DNA of 64,000 bases, taken from the NCBI GenBank assembly GCA_015233015.1, contig JADFYO010000001.1, forward strand, positions 62,001 to 126,000, read 5' to 3'. A program made the translations under genes and the position numbers. Position 1 is the first letter of the stretch. The number at the start of each line of letters is the position of its first letter. Shown here one piece after another: positions 8,209 to 16,557 of the stretch. The notes under the pieces are model-generated. The model ran no database searches and was not told the origin of the DNA. It saw only the letters and a program-made list of their open reading frames with translations. Source of the stretch: Nitrospirota bacterium. Lineage in GTDB: Bacteria > Nitrospirota > Thermodesulfovibrionia > Thermodesulfovibrionales > Magnetobacteriaceae.

Positions 8209-10359
8209 TTAAACACCAACGGTATCTGCCGCCACAGGCTCATGTCTCTCCACAGAGCGTACAAGGTTGGGGATGTCAACGATAAGGGCTACCGTGCCGT
8301 CGCCTAATATGGTCGCCCCCGATACCCCGCTTATATCTTTAAATACCCTTCCCAGTGTCTTTATTACCGTCTGATGTTCTCCTATAACATAATCTACGAC
8401 AAAGCCAACTTTCTTGTCTTCAACTTCCGTTATCACTATCTGCTCCATCTCCGGCTCTTCGGCATCTATAAGGAAATGCTCCCTCAACCTTATATAAGGT
8501 ATCAGATTGCCGCGGACGTTTGAAACATGTCTGCCGTGCGTCCTTTCGATATCTTTTTTGGTCAGCTCCACGCATTCCTCGACGACTGCCAGTGGAATAA
8601 CAAAAACCTCATCGGCTATCTTCACAAGCAGGCCGTCTATTATGGCAAGGGTAAGGGGAAGCCTCAGGGTGATAGTCGTCCCCGTGCCTTTTTTGCTTTT
8701 TACCTCGACTAAGCCGCGCAGTGCGTCTATGTTCTTCTTAACTACATCCATACCCACGCCGCGCCCCGAGACGTTTGTTATGGTCTGAGCGGTAGAAAAC
8801 CCCGGCGCAAATATCATACCGAATATCTCTTTCTCCGACAATTCGGCATCCGGCGCTATGAGGCCGTTATCTATTGCCTTCTTTAATATCCTGTCTTTAT
8901 CCAGCCCCGCACCGTCGTCTTCTATTTTTATCAGTACATTGGCCCCCGCGTGTCCCGCCGACAAATGCACGGTGCCCATTCTGGGTTTCCCCGCGGCCTC
9001 TCTTACATCGGGTTTCTCTATCCCGTGGTCTATGCTGTTTCTTATTATATGCACCAGAGGGTCGTTAAGTTTCTCTATAACAGTTTTATCTAATTCTGTC
9101 TCCGCCCCGTCTGTGGTCATCTGTATCTCTTTGCCCAAATCAATGGAAAGATCGCGCACCAATCTCTTAAATTTGCTGAAGGTCGTCCCTATGGGAAGCA
9201 TTCGAATGCTCATCATGCTGTCTCTTAACTCCCACGTAAGACGCTCTACTTCCTCGGCTATAGATGTAAGTACGGCCTGGGCGTCTATGGCTGCCGTCTG
9301 GCTCAGTCTTGCCTGCACCGTCACCAGCTCCCCGACAAGGTCAACGAGCTTGTCAAGCCTGTCTGACGGTACTCTTATGCTTGCCGCACTATCGGTTGAT
9401 TTCTGCCGCTGCTCGCGTACTTCCTTTACGTGCTGCTGCTCGGCAAGGGCTGATTTTATGTGGCCGCTGTCAACAATTCCGGCGTCAACCAGTATCTCTC
9501 CGACTTTTTTCTGCTTGCCTAACAGCTTTTTTAACTCGTCTATTTTGACGTCGCCGCGCGCCGCCAATATCTGGCCGAGTTTCATGTACCCTTCATCCTC
9601 GTCGTATTCCCCTTCCTCGTCAATAACCTCGACATGTATGTCACACATATCGTCAACGAAGATGAACACATCCTTTATGGCGTTGCTGCTATGAGTTGTC
9701 GTTAAGATGATGTCCCAGTACGTCGCGCATGACTCGGGATTGAATTCCTCGAGGTGCGGGATAGCGTCAGTTTGGGCGACCACCATGCAATTCCCCATCT
9801 GGCGCAGTTCGTTTATCAACAATATCGGATTCGTTCCCGTTATGAAAAGATCTGCGAAGGGTTTAAATCTTATTCTATATGTAACCGCGTGAGTTATATC
9901 TCCAGAGTCGGAGGGTTTTCGTGTCTCCGTTTCAGGTTCTTGTCCTGCCGCGCTGACAGAGCTACCTCTTGTCAATACTTGCAGGGAGTCGATTATCTCT
10001 TTGGAGACATTGTGGTCAACGGTTGTCTTGCCTTCTGACGCCTCTATCATCGTACGAATCTGGTCGCGCGCCCTAAGGGTCAGGTTTGTCAGTTCCTTAG
10101 ATACGGCAAGCTTTCCCATTCTGACCATATCGAAGGCCGTCTCCACCTCGTGAGTGAATTCGGCTATGTCGTCAAATCCGAACATCGCCCCGGAGCCTTT
10201 AACCGTGTGCATAGCACGAAACACGCGCCCTATCAGGTCCTCGTCCGTTGGGTTTTCCTCTAACTCCAGGAGGGACGTCTCAAGCTCTGCCAGAAGTTCG
10301 GCGGCCTCTTCCTTAAAGGCCTCTCTTCCAGCGGCTAATCCATCGTCTTCGCCGATCAT
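8209..10359 (-). CDS. cheA: Chemotaxis histidine kinase CheA with an inserted pair of MshEN-like repeats
   Basis: CheA autophosphorylates under receptor control and passes phosphate to CheY and CheB. Domains in the 716 residues: Hpt domain with His51 in FRAMHTVKGSGAMF; an alpha/beta region at about 150-250 in the position of P2; two short repeats at about 262-315 (LGQILAARGDVKIDEL and VGEILVDAGIVDSGHI) resembling the MshEN/GspE N-terminal repeat; dimerisation helices starting VPSDRLDKLVDLVGEL; the ATP-binding domain with HIIRNSIDHGIE, EDDGAGLD and GRGVGMDVV; and a C-terminal CheW-like domain. The ATG overlaps the cheY stop by 4 bp. The catalytic motifs look intact. The repeats occur in some deltaproteobacterial and Nitrospirota CheA proteins; their role is unknown. 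Confidence 0.96.
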   Translation of the reverse strand: MIGEDDGLAAGREAFKEEAAELLAELETSLLELEENPTDEDLIGRVFRAMHTVKGSGAMFGFDDIAEFTHEVETAFDMVRMGKLAVSKELTNLTLRARDQIRTMIEASEGKTTVDHNVSKEIIDSLQVLTRGSSVSAAGQEPETETRKPSDSGDITHAVTYRIRFKPFADLFITGTNPILLINELRQMGNCMVVAQTDAIPHLEEFNPESCATYWDIILTTTHSSNAIKDVFIFVDDMCDIHVEVIDEEGEYDEDEGYMKLGQILAARGDVKIDELKKLLGKQKKVGEILVDAGIVDSGHIKSALAEQQHVKEVREQRQKSTDSAASIRVPSDRLDKLVDLVGELVTVQARLSQTAAIDAQAVLTSIAEEVERLTWELRDSMMSIRMLPIGTTFSKFKRLVRDLSIDLGKEIQMTTDGAETELDKTVIEKLNDPLVHIIRNSIDHGIEKPDVREAAGKPRMGTVHLSAGHAGANVLIKIEDDGAGLDKDRILKKAIDNGLIAPDAELSEKEIFGMIFAPGFSTAQTITNVSGRGVGMDVVKKNIDALRGLVEVKSKKGTGTTITLRLPLTLAIIDGLLVKIADEVFVIPLAVVEECVELTKKDIERTHGRHVSNVRGNLIPYIRLREHFLIDAEEPEMEQIVITEVEDKKVGFVVDYVIGEHQTVIKTLGRVFKDISGVSGATILGDGTVALIVDIPNLVRSVERHEPVAADTVGV

Positions 10360-10721
10360 CCAAGCACCTTTTTTACCACTGCCAGCAGCTGGTCAGGTTT
10401 AAATGGTTTTACTATCCACCCTGTTGCCCCGGCAGACTTACCCTCTTGCTTTTTGCTGTCCTGAGATTCAGTCGTAAGCATCACTATTGGTATGAATTTA
10501 TAGGCCGGCATTGCACGGACCCCCTTTATCAGGCCTATTCCGTCGAGGTTGGGCATGTTTAAATCCGTTATCATCATATTTATCTGTGTCGAGCCGAGCT
10601 TTGCAAGGGCATCCTTGCCATCGACGGCCTCTACGACTGTATATCCGGCCCCTTTCAGTGTGAAGGTGACCATCTGCCTCACGCTTGCCGAATCATCTAC
10701 TGTCATGATTACCTTACCCAT
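10356..10721 (-). CDS. cheY: Chemotaxis response regulator CheY
   Basis: CheY is the diffusible receiver that, when phosphorylated, acts on the flagellar switch. From the ATG at 10721 it has 121 residues with Asp9-Asp10, phosphoacceptor Asp53 (MITDLNMPNLDG), Thr in MLTTESQ and Lys in WIVKPFKP. An in-frame ATG at 10760 would add 13 basic residues inside the upstream gene; the ribosome binding site GGAGG sits about 6 nt before the inner ATG, which gives the canonical N terminus MGKVIMTVDDS. The start overlaps the STAS gene by 8 bp. Confidence 0.93.
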   Translation of the reverse strand: MGKVIMTVDDSASVRQMVTFTLKGAGYTVVEAVDGKDALAKLGSTQINMMITDLNMPNLDGIGLIKGVRAMPAYKFIPIVMLTTESQDSKKQEGKSAGATGWIVKPFKPDQLLAVVKKVLG

Positions 10722-11028
10722 TGCCAGCCTCCGTTTTCGGGGAATTAAAATAATGGCCAAATCCGGCGTCTTCTATCAGATTGTTAAACTCTGCCGGAGG
10801 ATTTATCAGCGACAGCCCCTTTTTCGATGCCTCCGCCGAGTGCTTCGCCGCGAAGTATATCTGGAGAAAGGATAGGTCCACTCCATCGACGCCTTTGATG
10901 TCTATTGTAACATTTTTTGAATTTTTCAGGGCGTTTAACACCGCGTCTTTTACCGCCACGGCATTCATTATCGTCACGTTGCCCGAAATCTTCAGCTCTC
11001 CCGATTTACTTAAATGAAAATCACTCAT
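10714..11028 (-). CDS. STAS-domain protein of the chemotaxis operon
   Basis: A 104-residue single STAS (anti-sigma-factor antagonist-like) domain: beta strands LKISGNVTIMNA, the helix after it, then VTIDIKGVDGVDLSFLQIYFAAKHSAE, where the Ser in DLSFLQ occupies the position of the phosphorylatable serine in SpoIIAA-type proteins. Small STAS proteins are often encoded just before cheY-cheA-cheW in such operons, where their partner is not well defined. No anti-sigma kinase gene is nearby. Signalling by Ser phosphorylation is inferred from the family, not shown. Confidence 0.85.
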   Translation of the reverse strand: MSDFHLSKSGELKISGNVTIMNAVAVKDAVLNALKNSKNVTIDIKGVDGVDLSFLQIYFAAKHSAEASKKGLSLINPPAEFNNLIEDAGFGHYFNSPKTEAGNG

Positions 11029-11062
11029 TAATTCTCCTCCATATATATATCAAAATCATCCA

Positions 11063-12946
11063 TTAAAATAGCTCGAAATTGTCTCCCATTCCATCGCCTG
11101 GCTTATCGGGTGAAGGGCAGCTTTCGTCCCATAACAGCGCATCTCCGCCTTCCGGGGCCGCTGCACCTGTATGGATGTCTCTTTCTGAGCTCATTGTATA
11201 TCTGTTTAACATCTCCTGTAAATCAGGCGCAAAGTTTACGTCGTCGTGTATATGGCCTGGAATTGTCGCCATCACTTCGCCAAGTATTCTCTCTAGTTCG
11301 TTTATTACTTCGTTAACAGTACATTGTATTATGTTGCTGAAATTGATTTTTTTTATGACATTTTCTATATCTACCTTCAGATGCGCCGCGCTTGCCGATA
11401 TCTTATTCATTGACGCGATAACTTCTTTATCTTGCTGCATAACCGCCTCGATTGCATGGCCGGTTTGATCGGCAACCGTCTTTGAAGTCTCTAAACGAGC
11501 AGACAGCTCATCTGTCAGATATGCCTTAATATGGGAGGATCTATCGAGTATTGAGCTGATTAATCCGGCACAGTCCGTTATCTTGACGTTAGCATCTGCC
11601 GATAGATTGCTTATTTCATTTGCGAGAACTCCAAGGCCCCTTCCTGCATCCCCCACGCGCGATACCTTTATCATTGCGTTTAATGCCATGAGATTCATGT
11701 TTTCGCTTATCGACTCGATGTTTTCCAAATGACCTGCCATCCCCTGCAAGTTTGTGCCGGTCTTCTTAACCGATTCAAGCAGGTTTACCGTCATATCGTT
11801 GACCGCAACCAATACCCTTACAAGGGCGTCTAAGGCCGAGCCTACAAGTGCTATTTTATTATTGCCGGTTTCCTCCTCCGCCGTTATCGTTAAGGCATCT
11901 TCGGCCTGCGCCTCTGAAAGCTCCGACACCTTAGACAGGGAGCCGGAAATGGTTACGGCGGCTTTTTGCGTCTCATTAAGGACAAAATTAAGCTGGCCTA
12001 TCTGGATCTTTATGGCCTCGGTTACCCACCTTATCAGGATGAATTTACCGTTTTCGTCTTCGGAATCAAATGTCGCAATCCTTGCGTCTATGTCGTGAAA
12101 GGCCTCTGAGACATGTTCTATTTGCTGGCGCGTTATGTCATGGAACTGTATAGAGGCAACCACCTCTCCAACCTCCGGAGAAATAGAATATGCCCTGCTG
12201 CTTATCCTCTCACAGAGCCACTTGGCCTGTGTTGACATTGTATCCAGCTCTCCAAGTATTACATTAACATGTTCCTTAACGGAACCAAGTTCCTTACCAG
12301 CAGTCTCTATGAAGGGAGCCAGCCTGTCGTTTGCGTCTGCAACGAACGTTTCTGCCGTTTTAACCGACCCGATTATCTCATCTGTCCCTTTTAATATCTG
12401 CTTCGCAAGCGTATCCACCAGATCTGTCATTATATTAAACTCGGCGTTGCCAACGCGTGCCGTCTCGATACGTATCAACGTGCCTATTATGGATATGGTT
12501 TTTGACAGTTTCCTAAAAAACTCCTCCATACTTACAACCTTATGCAGGTCGTCTATGATAAAATTCATCTCTTTAGAACCTTCGAGTATCAGCCTGGAAG
12601 ATATTTCTATCTCTTCATAAACCTTCTCGAAAAGTTCCTTAAGGGAATGTACGTTAAAACCAGATCCGCTGTCTATCGCGTTTACGAGGTTGCCTGCCAT
12701 AGAGGAATTCTCTATACACGCGAAAGAAAAATCCTGCAAACTCGCCCCAAGCTCAAGGAACTCCGTCTCAGTCGCCTTAGATATGCCGATAAGTTCATCG
12801 GCCATTTTCAGAAGCGACTTGCTCCAAGACGCATCAATTACGATATGAGCACTGCCATGTGACGCGGCAGCACCTTCATCCGATAAGACCACACCTCCAT
12901 CCCGTGAACCGGCACCCCTGTGCTTCAAAACGGTGCCCTTGACCAC
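11063..12946 (-). CDS. Soluble methyl-accepting-chemotaxis-like protein (probably 5'-frameshifted)
   Basis: A 627-residue, mainly alpha-helical protein with no transmembrane segment. The late part (about residues 420-530) looks like a diverged receptor signalling hairpin: MALNAMIKVSRVGDAGRGLGVLANEIS corresponds to the conserved [21 protein letters not shown] tip. A second recognisable segment is IQFHDITRQQIEHV at about 275. The C terminus ends in DNFELF. The start available in this frame is a GTG at 12946 with no clear ribosome binding site; a well-initiated 50-codon frame overlaps it and would join it after a +1 change (see the next entry). Position at the head of the che operon suggests a cytoplasmic receptor or CheA-coupling partner. 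Confidence 0.75.
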   Translation of the reverse strand: MVKGTVLKHRGAGSRDGGVVLSDEGAAASHGSAHIVIDASWSKSLLKMADELIGISKATETEFLELGASLQDFSFACIENSSMAGNLVNAIDSGSGFNVHSLKELFEKVYEEIEISSRLILEGSKEMNFIIDDLHKVVSMEEFFRKLSKTISIIGTLIRIETARVGNAEFNIMTDLVDTLAKQILKGTDEIIGSVKTAETFVADANDRLAPFIETAGKELGSVKEHVNVILGELDTMSTQAKWLCERISSRAYSISPEVGEVVASIQFHDITRQQIEHVSEAFHDIDARIATFDSEDENGKFILIRWVTEAIKIQIGQLNFVLNETQKAAVTISGSLSKVSELSEAQAEDALTITAEEETGNNKIALVGSALDALVRVLVAVNDMTVNLLESVKKTGTNLQGMAGHLENIESISENMNLMALNAMIKVSRVGDAGRGLGVLANEISNLSADANVKITDCAGLISSILDRSSHIKAYLTDELSARLETSKTVADQTGHAIEAVMQQDKEVIASMNKISASAAHLKVDIENVIKKINFSNIIQCTVNEVINELERILGEVMATIPGHIHDDVNFAPDLQEMLNRYTMSSERDIHTGAAAPEGGDALLWDESCPSPDKPGDGMGDNFELF

Positions 12947-13077
12947 TTTGAGGACTGCCTGTTCCCCGCAGCGTAAGTCTGTATCGCCGATACCTTTAAT
13001 GTGTCATTCATTGCCAATAGCCTTATCAACTCTCCTAATGCAACTGGTCTGTCATCCTGAAGGGGCTTGTTTGCCAT
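12925..13077 (-). CDS. 50-residue ORF: separate small protein or true N terminus of the receptor-like gene
   Basis: The ATG at 13077 is preceded by AGGTG at a good distance and starts MANKPLQDDRPVALGELIRL, continuing to a TGA at 12925. It overlaps the receptor-like frame by 22 bp. Adding one base to the GGGG run (CCCC on the plus strand, 12964-12967) joins the two frames into one 671-residue protein reading YAAGEQAVLKVVKG across the junction. Either this is a frameshift (real or an assembly error), or it is a short protein translationally coupled to the next gene. The good initiation signal here, against the poor one at 12946, favours the joined reading. Confidence 0.5.
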   Translation of the reverse strand: MANKPLQDDRPVALGELIRLLAMNDTLKVSAIQTYAAGNRQSSKWSRAPF

Positions 13078-13128
13078 TTTGCACCTATGTTTTTTTTGCG
13101 GCAAAGATGCTTCATTTGCCGTTTAATG

Positions 13129-13452
13129 TTAGATCTCACCCTTTTTCACTTTCTGATAAAACTCACACTCTTTGCAACTCTTAAGCGATTGAGCAACTCC
13201 GCACTCAGGGTCAGTCCCGCTTAGGGTCCCCGCGACCAGCCAGCAGCGCCTGCCAGCTGATTTCGTGAATGCCGAGCACTGGCCCGACCTGTGTAATCCC
13301 ACCTTGTCTAATCCGCACTTAAAGAACTCCCAGCACTTGGTACGCTCGACTTTGGTCTGCTCAAACCCTTCAAATGCCTTCGCAAATGCCTCAAATGCCA
13401 TCGTCGCCGGACACGGCGGTTTCTTTTTCTGGCCAGGCCTCATATTAATCAT
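13129..13452 (-). CDS. Two-CW domain cysteine-rich protein
   Basis: A 107-residue basic protein with the CW pattern twice: TKCWEFFKCG and GRRCWLVAGT, plus further cysteines in QCSAF, PECG and KSCKECEFYQ. Such Cys-rich domains are found alone or attached to receptor proteins in anaerobes, and they may bind metal or a redox cofactor; none of this is established for this protein. It is the first gene of the chemotaxis block, 51 bp before the 50-codon ORF. Two starts are possible (ATG at 13452 or 9 nt downstream), and neither has a strong ribosome binding site. Confidence 0.75.
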   Translation of the reverse strand: MINMRPGQKKKPPCPATMAFEAFAKAFEGFEQTKVERTKCWEFFKCGLDKVGLHRSGQCSAFTKSAGRRCWLVAGTLSGTDPECGVAQSLKSCKECEFYQKVKKGEI

Positions 13453-13618
13453 TTTTTTTATCAGCCATCGTCATAGCTTTATTTTGCTGCAAATCTTCTA
13501 TCATATTATCATGGTCAGCCAATCAGGCCAACCTATGGTAAGTTTATACTTTATATAATTATTTTGTCAAGTTATCTTTCACACCGAGGCTCCAATATTC
13601 GTGAAATTATAATACAGG

Positions 13619-13915
13619 TCAGACAGGCCATGCAGGAGGGGTGCCCGGCGGTGCGTTTTTTTTACTCAACTTATAAATAAACGCAAGTATCTCTGCAACC
13701 GCCTTGTATAGTTCCTGTGGAATCTCCTGGTACAAATCAAGGGCTGAGAGGATGTCAACCAGCTGCCTGTCCTCTTTAATCGGGACGCCGTGTGCCTTTG
13801 CTATTTCTATTATCTTATCTGCCACAGTGCCGGAGCCTTTTGCAGTTATCCGTGGAACTGCATCCGCGCCGGTTTTATAGTTTAGCGCAGCTGCCTTTCT
13901 CTTCTTAGATTCCAT
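13619..13915 (-). CDS. Free-standing FlhB C-terminal-domain protein (FlhX-like)
   Basis: The 98 residues match the cytoplasmic C-terminal domain of FlhB/EscU-type export switch proteins: AAALNYKTGADAVPRITAKGSG, then ADKIIEIAKAHGVPIKEDRQLVDIL and the final QEIPQELYKAVAEILAFIY. The autocleavage motif NPTH of full-length FlhB is absent, as usual in these short homologues. The gene is 14 bp after fliK, whose C-terminal domain contacts FlhB in flagellar export-specificity switching, so a role in hook-length or export switching is likely. The Pro-rich tail is unremarkable. Confidence 0.85.
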   Translation of the reverse strand: MESKKRKAAALNYKTGADAVPRITAKGSGTVADKIIEIAKAHGVPIKEDRQLVDILSALDLYQEIPQELYKAVAEILAFIYKLSKKNAPPGTPPAWPV

Positions 13916-13929
13916 TGCCAGTACCCTGC

Positions 13930-15786
13930 CTAAATCCTTAAATCCAAACCACCGGTAGTGGTTTTAGCGGCGGCAAAATCGAGCTTGCCTTTTTGTCCGA
14001 CATTGATTATTTTAAGGAAAAGGCCGTTTGTTACAAACCCTTTTTCGAGTTCCCCCTTGTTTTCCAATATGAGTTGTTTGGTCTTCTCTTTTTCAGCGTT
14101 GAAGGAAACATAGAAGCCTCCGTCTGCCGCCGTTACCGAAACTGAGATCTTGCCAAGCCTGTCAAGGTCAAGATTTATATCGCAGGTGAATGATTTCTTT
14201 GCGTGATACTTGTTCTTCTTAAACAGCAGCTCACCGTCTTTGAGTTCATTCCACAAAAAAGGTAAATATGTATAGACCATATCGTTAGCCCGCGAGGTCA
14301 GCTGAAAATACTCTATGTTTTTTATAAACTTATCTACCACGCCCACTAAGTCATCGCGTTTCGCCGGAGAATATTTCAGTGCATCGGTCATCTTATCGTC
14401 TTGCAATATATCCCTGATTTTCAGCAGCAGGGCCTTACTGTCGATGTCTAATGCCGCCCTTACGTGCTCATCTTTCTGGGGAATATGGGTTGTAATAGCC
14501 GCGCTGTCTTTGGGAGAAGTCAAAGTTGAAACCGCCTCTTCGAATTTTTGTCTCACAGCGGTCAGCACTTCCCCGCCTTCCATAATACCGCGCTGCGGAC
14601 TGCCCTGTTGCGGCATTGCAGGTAAACCGTCTTTCGGAGAATTTTCTATGGCTGTTGCAGTGTCTTTGGGAGAACTCAAGGTTGCCGCCGCCTCTTCGAT
14701 TTTTTGTCTTACAGCGGTCAGCGCTTCCCCGCCTTCCATAATACCGCGCTGCGGCCTGCCCTGTTCCGGAATTGCAATTAAACCGTCTTTGGGAGGATTT
14801 TCTACGGCTGTTGCGGTGTCTTTGGGAGAACTTAAGGCTGCAATCGCTTCGTCGAGTTTTTGTCTTACCGATGTTAACACATCGTCACAGTTACAGCTCT
14901 GGTGCTGGGTTTTGTCCTGCTCTACTATTGTGAGACAATCTGCTATTGCCTGTTTGAGCAGATTGAGCGTATCACTGGCATTATTTGAGTTCAGAGCCTG
15001 GATTCCTTTATACATTACTGCAATCAAATCGCTCAAAAAAGAACGCGTATGCCCTTGGGATTGTGGATACTGAAAGGCGTCAACCGCCTTTTGGACAATA
15101 GAATTCAGCACCTGTTTCGCCATGACGACATCCGGTGCGTTATTAAGCGCCTGCAGGGCAGATTGTTTTATATTGGTCTCAAGCATTATGCCTGAACTTT
15201 CGACAGACGCCTGAAGGGTTTGTGCGTTGAGCTGTTCAATGTTGGGAACCAGAGACGAGAGCGTATTGAACTCAGGATATTGGTTTTTAACGCTGGCAGG
15301 TATGTTATCGAGAACCTTCTGTAAGTCCTGAAAATCTGAGGAAGTAAGCCGCGCGTCAACAAGTCCGGAAAGTAAGAGCTGGATTTTCTGCTGGATAATA
15401 TCGGCTGCCGCGGGGGCGGGGGGCTGTAAGGATACCGGTTCGGCGGCGGCAGTGGGAGCTTGCGATGGAGGCGGTTCGGGCATGGCAATTTTGCCAAGAT
15501 ATTTGAGACTGACTTCATTGTCACCACCCTGCACCTGAAGGGCAATCTGGTCACCTTCGCTCAATGGAACATTTGTCCTGGCCACAAGGACTGTGCCCTG
15601 CGCATCTTCGCCCTTACCTGCTGGCGGGCTTATGCGAAGCGCTACGAGGTCCGAGCCGATTACATCTATGACTTCGGCATTAACTGTGTCGCCTGAGACA
15701 AGGGAAATCGGCTTGCCGTCGGGCCTTGCCAACACTATTACATTATCGCCCTTGCCTGCGGCTGAATTATCTGAATTGATGTTCAA
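13930..15786 (-). CDS. fliK: Flagellar hook-length control protein FliK-like, with tandem repeats
   Basis: FliK-type proteins measure the hook and switch export from hook to filament substrates. The 618-residue product has an N-terminal beta-rich domain (VIVLARPDGKPISLVSGDTV...), a Pro/Ala linker, a helical middle with three copies of a 52-residue unit starting LTAVRQKIEEA, and a C-terminal domain at about 510-618 (CDINLDLDRLGKISVSVTA) that fits the FliK C-terminal globular domain. Position directly before the FlhB-like gene supports the call. The repeats lengthen the ruler-like middle and could differ between strains. Confidence 0.75.
   Translation of the reverse strand: MNINSDNSAAGKGDNVIVLARPDGKPISLVSGDTVNAEVIDVIGSDLVALRISPPAGKGEDAQGTVLVARTNVPLSEGDQIALQVQGGDNEVSLKYLGKIAMPEPPPSQAPTAAAEPVSLQPPAPAAADIIQQKIQLLLSGLVDARLTSSDFQDLQKVLDNIPASVKNQYPEFNTLSSLVPNIEQLNAQTLQASVESSGIMLETNIKQSALQALNNAPDVVMAKQVLNSIVQKAVDAFQYPQSQGHTRSFLSDLIAVMYKGIQALNSNNASDTLNLLKQAIADCLTIVEQDKTQHQSCNCDDVLTSVRQKLDEAIAALSSPKDTATAVENPPKDGLIAIPEQGRPQRGIMEGGEALTAVRQKIEEAAATLSSPKDTATAIENSPKDGLPAMPQQGSPQRGIMEGGEVLTAVRQKFEEAVSTLTSPKDSAAITTHIPQKDEHVRAALDIDSKALLLKIRDILQDDKMTDALKYSPAKRDDLVGVVDKFIKNIEYFQLTSRANDMVYTYLPFLWNELKDGELLFKKNKYHAKKSFTCDINLDLDRLGKISVSVTAADGGFYVSFNAEKEKTKQLILENKGELEKGFVTNGLFLKIINVGQKGKLDFAAAKTTTGGLDLRI
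14500..14880 (-). repeat. 156-bp tandem repeat inside the FliK-like gene
   Basis: Two nearly identical copies and a partial third have a period of 156 bp (52 codons), as seen from the block beginning CCATAATACCGCGCTGCGG at 14580 and again at 14736. Each unit encodes LTAVRQK, SPKDTATA, PKDGL and PQRGIMEGGE. The period is a multiple of three, so copy-number changes keep the frame. Confidence 0.85.
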
Positions 15787-15840
15787 CCGATGTTCCCCGC
15801 TTTAATCGAGAGCCGCAGCTCCTTATAATAAATCGAAGAC

Positions 15841-16245
15841 TTATATCTTATCCAGCACGACTTGAACACCTAACTTGAGCGAGGCATTAAACAGAAGCGG
15901 ACCATGAAAATTCGCGATAACCTGTTCATTTTCTACCCTTATGATTACTAACGTCACAAGGTCTTCCTCCTGTTCTATCCTGAGGAATTTCTTTGTAACA
16001 GGGTCAGTCGTCATGGTGAAATCAGGAAGCAGTACCACCGGCTCAACGACGATAAAGGCCACATCCGGGTCATCAACCGCGTGAAGCCACTTCAGCACTG
16101 TATCCTTGTGGTCAAGCAGCACGTACCTTTTAAGAGATGGAAAGCCCAGGATGCCGTCAGGAAAAGAGATCACCTTGTCGGCATCTACCTCTACAGTACC
16201 GAACCTTGACGTCTCAAACAGTATCTTATTATTGTCGCAGCACAT
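15841..16245 (-). CDS. fliW: Flagellar assembly factor FliW
   Basis: FliW binds CsrA and flagellin; when flagellin is exported, FliW is freed to sequester CsrA. The 134-residue protein has the family start FETSRFGTVEVDADKVISFPDGILGFP..., the VEPVVLLPDF segment and the NFHGPLLFNA motif. It overlaps the csrA 3' end by 17 bp, the usual coupled csrA-fliW pair, just downstream of flgK-flgL. That fixes the function within a CsrA-FliW-flagellin feedback loop. Confidence 0.95.
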   Translation of the reverse strand: MCCDNNKILFETSRFGTVEVDADKVISFPDGILGFPSLKRYVLLDHKDTVLKWLHAVDDPDVAFIVVEPVVLLPDFTMTTDPVTKKFLRIEQEEDLVTLVIIRVENEQVIANFHGPLLFNASLKLGVQVVLDKI

Positions 16246-16456
16246 CTTTTATTTTCTCAAACTCGCCACTTGTCAGCCCCATCGATAACATATTTTCTGT
16301 CCTGATTTTCTCATACAGCTCGTTCCTGTAAATCCTGACACCGTGTGGTGCCTCTATACCGAGCCTTACCTTGTTGCCCTTAATCTCTACAACTGTAATT
16401 GTGATTGAATCACCTAATTTTATTGCCTCTTCTGACTTCCTTGTCAATACGAGCAT
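16229..16456 (-). CDS. csrA: Carbon storage regulator CsrA (translational repressor)
   Basis: CsrA is a dimeric RNA-binding protein that blocks ribosome binding at GGA-containing sites, flagellin mRNA being the classical target in FliW-containing bacteria. The 75-residue chain starts MLVLTRKSEEAIKLGD and contains GIEAPHGVRIYRNELYEKI, with the conserved Arg needed for RNA contact. The C-terminal extension of about 20 residues is of the FliW-interacting type. A GGGGG ribosome binding site lies 5 nt before the ATG. A possible self-binding site is noted in the findings. Confidence 0.97.
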   Translation of the reverse strand: MLVLTRKSEEAIKLGDSITITVVEIKGNKVRLGIEAPHGVRIYRNELYEKIRTENMLSMGLTSGEFEKIKDVLRQ

Positions 16457-16557
16457 CTTGCCCCCTATCTGATTTTCATGCCCAGGTCATCCTGATTCTC
16501 ACCAGGCACATGGTCTGTTCTGCCATACTATAGCATACCTATTTAATAAATCTCCTG

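Noticed and set aside
8858-9694. 278-codon plus-strand ORF opposite cheA
   Set aside because: It is the antisense of an intact, highly conserved cheA; Ser/Pro-rich composition is what antisense reading gives. No ribosome binding site.
13505-13560. Sigma-28-like TAAA...GCCTGATT upstream of the two-CW gene
   Set aside because: Spacing is 14 and the second box has an extra base relative to GCCGATAA, so the match is too weak to call.
14315-15073. 252-codon plus-strand ORF opposite the FliK-like gene
   Set aside because: Antisense of a coding repeat region; no initiation signal and no recognisable protein.
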